NCBI GenBank assembly: GCA_017881145.1
Contig: JADGRG010000364.1
Coordinates: 1 to 8,844, forward strand
Source: Sandaracinaceae bacterium
GTDB taxonomy: Bacteria; Myxococcota_A; Polyangia; Polyangiales; JAFGIB01
Length of the DNA: 8,844 nucleotides
Reading direction: 5' to 3'
Shown: piece after piece, positions 6,955 through 8,844 of the stretch
Numbering within the stretch: the stretch's first letter is position 1
Layout of the letters: every line of letters begins with the position of its first letter
Made by a program: the position numbers and the translations under genes
Notes under the pieces: model-generated
Told to the model about the DNA's origin: nothing
The model's input: only the letters and a program-made list of their open reading frames with translations
Database searches by the model: none

Positions 6955-7044
6955 GCCTGGCTTCACGCGCCAGGCGAACAAAACGCGAAGCCGCACTTGC
7001 CTACATGCGCGCCATAGGCGCTGCACGTTCGGACTCAAGTGCGG
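6955..7044 (-). terminator. Structured region after rpmA, candidate terminator/attenuator
   Basis: The 166-bp gap between rpmA and the nucleotidase contains ordered stem-loops. An outer 9-bp stem pairs CAAGTGCGG (7036-7044) with CCGCACTTG (6991-6999) and encloses a small GCGCC-ATA-GGCGC hairpin (7009-7021). On the minus strand this is followed after 7 bases by GTTTTGTT, a T-rich tail. A second hairpin, GCCTGG/CCAGGC with a 9-base loop (6955-6975), follows. The position just past the L27 stop suits termination of the rplU-rpmA mRNA. The tail is displaced from the stem, so Rho dependence or partial read-through into the nucleotidase gene is possible. Confidence 0.45.
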
Positions 7045-7058
7045 ACCTCGATTCGAAA

Positions 7059-7316
7059 TCAATCGGCGGCGTAGACGCTGATGCGACGGCCAGACTTGCC
7101 TTCGCGCTCGTAACGCACGACGCCATCAATGCGCGCCCAAAGCGTGTAGTCGCTGCCGACGCCCACGTTCTGGCCAGCATGGAAGCTCGAGCCAACCTGG
7201 CGCACCAAGATGCTGCCGGCCGACACACGCTGACCGCCGAACACCTTCACGCCGCGATACTGCGCGCTCGAGTCGCGACCGTTGCGCGAAGATCCCTGAC
7301 CTTTTTTATGAGCCAT
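7059..7316 (-). CDS. rpmA: 50S ribosomal protein L27
   Basis: The 85-residue protein is a standard bacterial L27, a large-subunit protein whose N-terminal tail reaches the peptidyl-transferase centre. It opens MAHKKGQGSSRNGRDS and continues GVKVFGGQRVSAGSILVRQ, SSFHAGQNVGVGSDYTLWARIDGVV and RISVYA, all in family order and at usual length. There is no N-terminal extension of the kind cleaved by Prp protease in Firmicutes. AAGGAGA six bases before the ATG gives a strong ribosome site. It lies 64 bases after rplU on the same strand, the conserved bacterial L21-L27 pair. The GTPase gene obgE, often next, is absent here; a nucleotidase gene follows instead. Confidence 0.98.
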   Translation of the reverse strand: MAHKKGQGSSRNGRDSSAQYRGVKVFGGQRVSAGSILVRQVGSSFHAGQNVGVGSDYTLWARIDGVVRYEREGKSGRRISVYAAD

Positions 7317-7380
7317 TGCTGCTCTCCTTCAATCCGCAATCCACAAACCAAGAGCCAGAGGCTGCTCCACGGGTATGCGA

Positions 7381-7689
7381 CTAAGCTACGATGCCGTTGA
7401 CTTGCAGCTCGGTGAAGGGCTGACGATGACCGTTCTTGCGGCGATAGCGCTTACGGCGACGCATCTTGAAGACGATGATCTTCTTGCCGAGCCCTTGGCC
7501 GACGATCTGCGCGCTCACCTTTGCGCCTGCAACGAGCGGCTGGCCCACGGCCACCTTCTCGCCACCCAGCATGAGCACTTCGGCAAACTCGACCGCATCG
7601 CCTACGGCGCCTTCAAGCTTCTCGACGCGAAGGCGGTCGCCCTCGCTGACTCGATACTGCTTGCCACCTGTCTTGATGACCGCGTACAT
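7381..7689 (-). CDS. rplU: 50S ribosomal protein L21
   Basis: The 102-residue protein is a full-length L21, which binds 23S rRNA in the large subunit. It begins MYAVIKTGGKQYRVSEGDRL, has the mid-protein VEFAEVLMLGGE segment and the basic signature FKMRRRKRYRRKNGHRQPFTELQVNGI near the C-terminus. AAGGA seven bases before the ATG is a good ribosome site. It is first in the minus-strand pair with rpmA and diverges from the unknown gene at 7847. About 75 bases of probable leader precede it, containing a small hairpin and a duplicated 14-base motif, where expression could be controlled. The 64-bp spacer to rpmA shows nothing beyond its ribosome site. Confidence 0.98.
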   Translation of the reverse strand: MYAVIKTGGKQYRVSEGDRLRVEKLEGAVGDAVEFAEVLMLGGEKVAVGQPLVAGAKVSAQIVGQGLGKKIIVFKMRRRKRYRRKNGHRQPFTELQVNGIVA

Positions 7690-7701
7690 CTATCCATCCT
7701 T

Positions 7702-7743
7702 CGTAGGTCGTGCGCCTGTACAGTAGGACCGTAGGTCGTGCGC
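7702..7743. repeat. Two direct copies of a 14-bp motif in the rplU leader
   Basis: CGTAGGTCGTGCGC occurs exactly at 7702-7715 and again at 7730-7743, a 28-base period. The 8-bp palindrome CTGTACAG (7716-7723) and a third partial copy (GTAGGACC, 7724-7731 region) lie between. Both copies fall between the predicted rplU promoter and its ribosome site, so they should be transcribed. They could be a protein- or RNA-binding site, or a recent short duplication. Confidence 0.6.
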
Positions 7744-7746
7744 TCC

Positions 7747-7762
7747 TGCCCGTTCTAGGGCA
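7747..7762 (-). promoter_or_regulatory. Small hairpin in the rplU leader
   Basis: TGCCC (7747-7751) and GGGCA (7758-7762) pair around a 6-base loop near the expected 5' end of the rplU mRNA. It stands just upstream of the duplicated motif. Autoregulatory leader structures are known for L21 operons in some bacteria, but this one does not match a leader I can identify. It is a minor structural feature. Confidence 0.3.
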
Positions 7763-7771
7763 AGGGCGGGT

Positions 7772-7799
7772 AGTGTACGGATAGGCCGCTACGCTGCAA
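7772..7799 (-). promoter_or_regulatory. Candidate sigma70-type promoter for rplU-rpmA
   Basis: On the minus strand TTGCAG (7799-7794) and TACACT (7777-7772) are separated by 16 bases, a plausible -35/-10 pair of moderate quality (three and four matches to consensus). It would start transcription near 7765, giving a leader of about 75 bases. The gap (7690-7846) must hold promoters for both divergent genes. I found no convincing plus-strand promoter for the gene at 7847. Confidence 0.35.
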
Positions 7800-7846
7800 G
7801 CAAAAACGCCGTGCAACCGACCAGGCCGAGTCGAAAAGTGAAGCCC

Positions 7847-8632
7847 ATGGGAATCCGCGGCAATCGCCCCAAGAACCCCTATGAACGCCGCCCCACGGTG
7901 CGCCGACAGAACCCCGACCCTGCCGCCGAGGAGCGTCCCGGACTGCGCGAGCTTCCCAAGGATCTCGTGGAGTTAGCCGACGGGCGCAGCGAGCGCGTGC
8001 AGCGCCCGCGGCGCCAGCAGCCAGCCATCGAGGACGAGCGAATCGGGTTCGTGGTGCCCGGCGTGCGCAACCTGGATGCCCGCGCCGTCTACGACAGCCG
8101 CGTCGCGGAGCTACGGGGAGCACTCGCCCGCGGGGACGAGGCAGCGCTGCAACGCGGGCTCTGCGAGGCGGTGCGCTTGTCGCTGTGGCGTGCGCGCAGC
8201 GTGATGGACTTCGACGCCTTCGCCGAGAGCGTGGTGGGCGTAGCACCGGAACGCGCGAACGAGCTGGCGAAGGCCGGCGCAAGTGTGATGAGCGTTTCGC
8301 TCGAGATGCTGCCAGCACACGTGGTGGCGCTTTGGATGCGCATCGAAGCCGCACTCCAGCGCGCCTGTCCGGATGGCCGCGCCAGCGTGACGGGCAGACG
8401 CGAGACGCTCTGTCTCGAGGTGCGCGTGCCCACGGCCGAGGTTGGCCGTGCGGTCGAAGGGTTCTTCGACATGGGAGGAGCCGCCGCGGGCTTGCGACCT
8501 TTCCTGCGCGGGGATGCGGCAGCAGCACCGCCGCGCAAGCCGCGTGGCCCGGAGAGCCGCGATCGCAACGATCGGCGTGCGGGTGGTGGCAGCCCTCCCC
8601 GCCCAATGCGTCGGCCACGCGAACGCAGCTGA
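7847..8632 (+). CDS. Unknown protein with basic disordered ends
   Basis: The gene encodes 261 residues from the ATG at 7847; a GTG at 7811 would add 12 residues but has no better ribosome site. High G/C at third positions and a sensible amino-acid mix support this frame over the long antisense frames. The first 60 residues are Arg/Pro/Glu-rich (MGIRGNRPKNPYERRPTVRR). The centre, about 75-215, looks folded and mostly helical, with RVAELRGALARGDEAALQRGL, EAVRLSLWRARSVMDFDAFAESVVG and EMLPAHVVALWMRIEAALQR. It is followed by LEVRVPTAEVGRAVEGFFDMGG. The last 45 residues are Arg/Pro/Gly-rich, as in flexible nucleic-acid-binding tails. No signal peptide, membrane segment or catalytic motif is seen. 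It is divergent from rplU. I do not recognise the family. The stop codon lies inside a palindromic element. Confidence 0.75.
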   Translation: MGIRGNRPKNPYERRPTVRRQNPDPAAEERPGLRELPKDLVELADGRSERVQRPRRQQPAIEDERIGFVVPGVRNLDARAVYDSRVAELRGALARGDEAALQRGLCEAVRLSLWRARSVMDFDAFAESVVGVAPERANELAKAGASVMSVSLEMLPAHVVALWMRIEAALQRACPDGRASVTGRRETLCLEVRVPTAEVGRAVEGFFDMGGAAAGLRPFLRGDAAAAPPRKPRGPESRDRNDRRAGGGSPPRPMRRPRERS

Positions 8633-8673
8633 AGAGCTGTCGAAAAATCGGCGCAGAGCGAGCGCGCCCGCAG

Positions 8674-8713
8674 AAAAAACCGCAGGAATACTCGCGTATT
8701 TCGAGGATTTTTT
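8674..8713. terminator. Bidirectional intrinsic-terminator-like hairpin
   Basis: A six-A run (8674-8679) and a six-T run (8708-8713) bracket a stem-loop. Its core pairs GGAATAC (8685-8691) with GTATTTC (8696-8702) around TCGC, including one G-U pair, and is extended by partial CC/GG pairing outside. Read in either direction the stem ends in a U-run, the intrinsic terminator pattern. It lies about 40 bases after the stop of the plus-strand gene and would end its transcript, and could also stop transcription arriving from the right. Confidence 0.6.
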
Positions 8714-8732
8714 GGCAGGACGAAAGCCGCTA

Positions 8733-8758
8733 CGCCGAGAGCCGAAGGCTGCTCGGCG
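8733..8758. repeat. Strong GC hairpin inside the palindromic element
   Basis: CGCCGAG (8733-8739) pairs with CTCGGCG (8752-8758), and AGCC (8740-8743) with GGCT (8747-8750), closing a GAA loop with one bulged G. Flanking CTAC/GTAG can extend the stem past a small bulge. With the outer 17-bp repeat and the terminator-like hairpin it gives the element a nested, cruciform-capable structure. Confidence 0.5.
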
Positions 8759-8811
8759 GGTAGACGACTATGAGCCATTTTTCGACAGCTCTTGAGCGAA
8801 AGCTTCTCGAC

Positions 8812-8844
8812 CGAGCTCAGCACGGAATGCCGTGCAGGAGCTCG
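8812..8844. repeat. Strong hairpin at the right edge of the window
   Basis: CGAGCTC (8812-8818) pairs with GAGCTCG (8838-8844) and GCACGG (8820-8825) with CCGTGC (8830-8835), around AATG, with a 1x2 internal loop. The stem reaches the last base shown and may continue. No T-run is visible on the part seen. It starts 15 bases after the palindromic element and may be a separate repeat or the start of another structured region. Confidence 0.45.

Larger units (their letters stand above)
8628..8797. mobile_element. Palindromic element with 17-bp terminal inverted repeats (MITE-like or large hairpin)
   Basis: AAGAGCTGTCGAAAAAT (8632-8648) is the exact reverse complement of 8777-8793. Allowing one mismatch the match grows to 21 bases (8628-8648 with 8777-8797). 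If the repeat is taken as 8633-8648/8777-8792, the bases just outside on both sides are TGA, which fits a 3-bp target duplication; the left TGA is the stop codon of the preceding gene. No transposase frame is inside its roughly 160 bases, so it would be non-autonomous. The interior holds two further stem-loops, listed separately. Alternatives are a long structured terminator or a chromosomal repeat family. Other copies cannot be checked from this window. Confidence 0.5.

Noticed and set aside
7045..7066. TTCGAAATC/GATTTCGAATC, resembling a tRNA T-loop
   Set aside because: No acceptor stem, anticodon arm or seven-base T-loop can be built around it on either strand, and it overlaps the end of rpmA.
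7755..8618. Minus-strand open frame of 287 codons opposite the unknown plus-strand gene
   Set aside because: Its translation is dominated by Arg, Ser and Pro without hydrophobic patterning, whereas the plus frame gives amphipathic helices and preferred codons. The plus gene is kept, with some remaining doubt.
8089..8823. Second minus-strand frame over the unknown gene and the palindromic element
   Set aside because: It runs through the inverted-repeat element and both hairpins and yields low-complexity sequence; treated as a shadow.
1..8844. CRISPR arrays, phage, integrase, toxin-antitoxin or restriction genes
   Set aside because: No regularly spaced repeats beyond the single 14-bp duplication and no protein with such motifs were found on either strand.

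Overview
This is a GC-rich bacterial window in which nearly all genes lie on the minus strand. G or C dominates third codon positions, antisense open frames are long, and Shine-Dalgarno sites are strong. The protein types (a bacterial cN-II-like nucleotidase, a lineage-specific secreted protein, an Arg/Pro-rich hypothetical) suggest a deltaproteobacterial, Myxococcota-like chromosome. That placement is inference; no 16S rRNA or other taxon marker is present. The genes look like ordinary chromosomal ones. No phage, CRISPR, toxin-antitoxin or integrase genes are visible.

Layout, in the direction of minus-strand transcription (right to left): rplU (L21, 7381-7689) and rpmA (L27, 7059-7316) form a ribosomal-protein pair. 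Upstream is a promoter-like region with a duplicated 14-bp motif; downstream is a structured 166-bp gap. Next come a HAD-superfamily cytosolic 5'-nucleotidase (5354-6892), a secreted protein of unknown function (4211-5191), a divergent transketolase-like enzyme (2156-4048), an MFS transporter (852-2105) and a CPA2-type cation/proton antiporter cut by the left edge (1-815). Transketolase, MFS and antiporter are separated by only 107 and 36 bases of non-coding or stop-to-start sequence at most, so they may form one transcription unit. The nucleotidase and the secreted protein are each preceded by longer gaps (about 160 bp) carrying inverted repeats.

On the plus strand, one gene (7847-8632) diverges from rplU. 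It encodes a 261-residue protein of unknown function with basic, disordered-looking ends. Its stop codon is embedded in a compact palindromic element (8628-8797) with 17-bp perfect terminal inverted repeats, an internal bidirectional terminator-like hairpin and a second strong hairpin. A further strong hairpin lies against the right edge.

Functionally the window combines housekeeping translation genes with nucleotide/pentose metabolism candidates (5'-nucleotidase, transketolase-like) and two transporters. No clear new multi-gene system is evident. The items most worth following are the palindromic element, the transketolase with rewritten active-site motifs but retained catalytic His/Glu, the duplicated motif in the rplU leader, and the two palindromes sharing a CAAGTTGAG core on either side of the nucleotidase gene.
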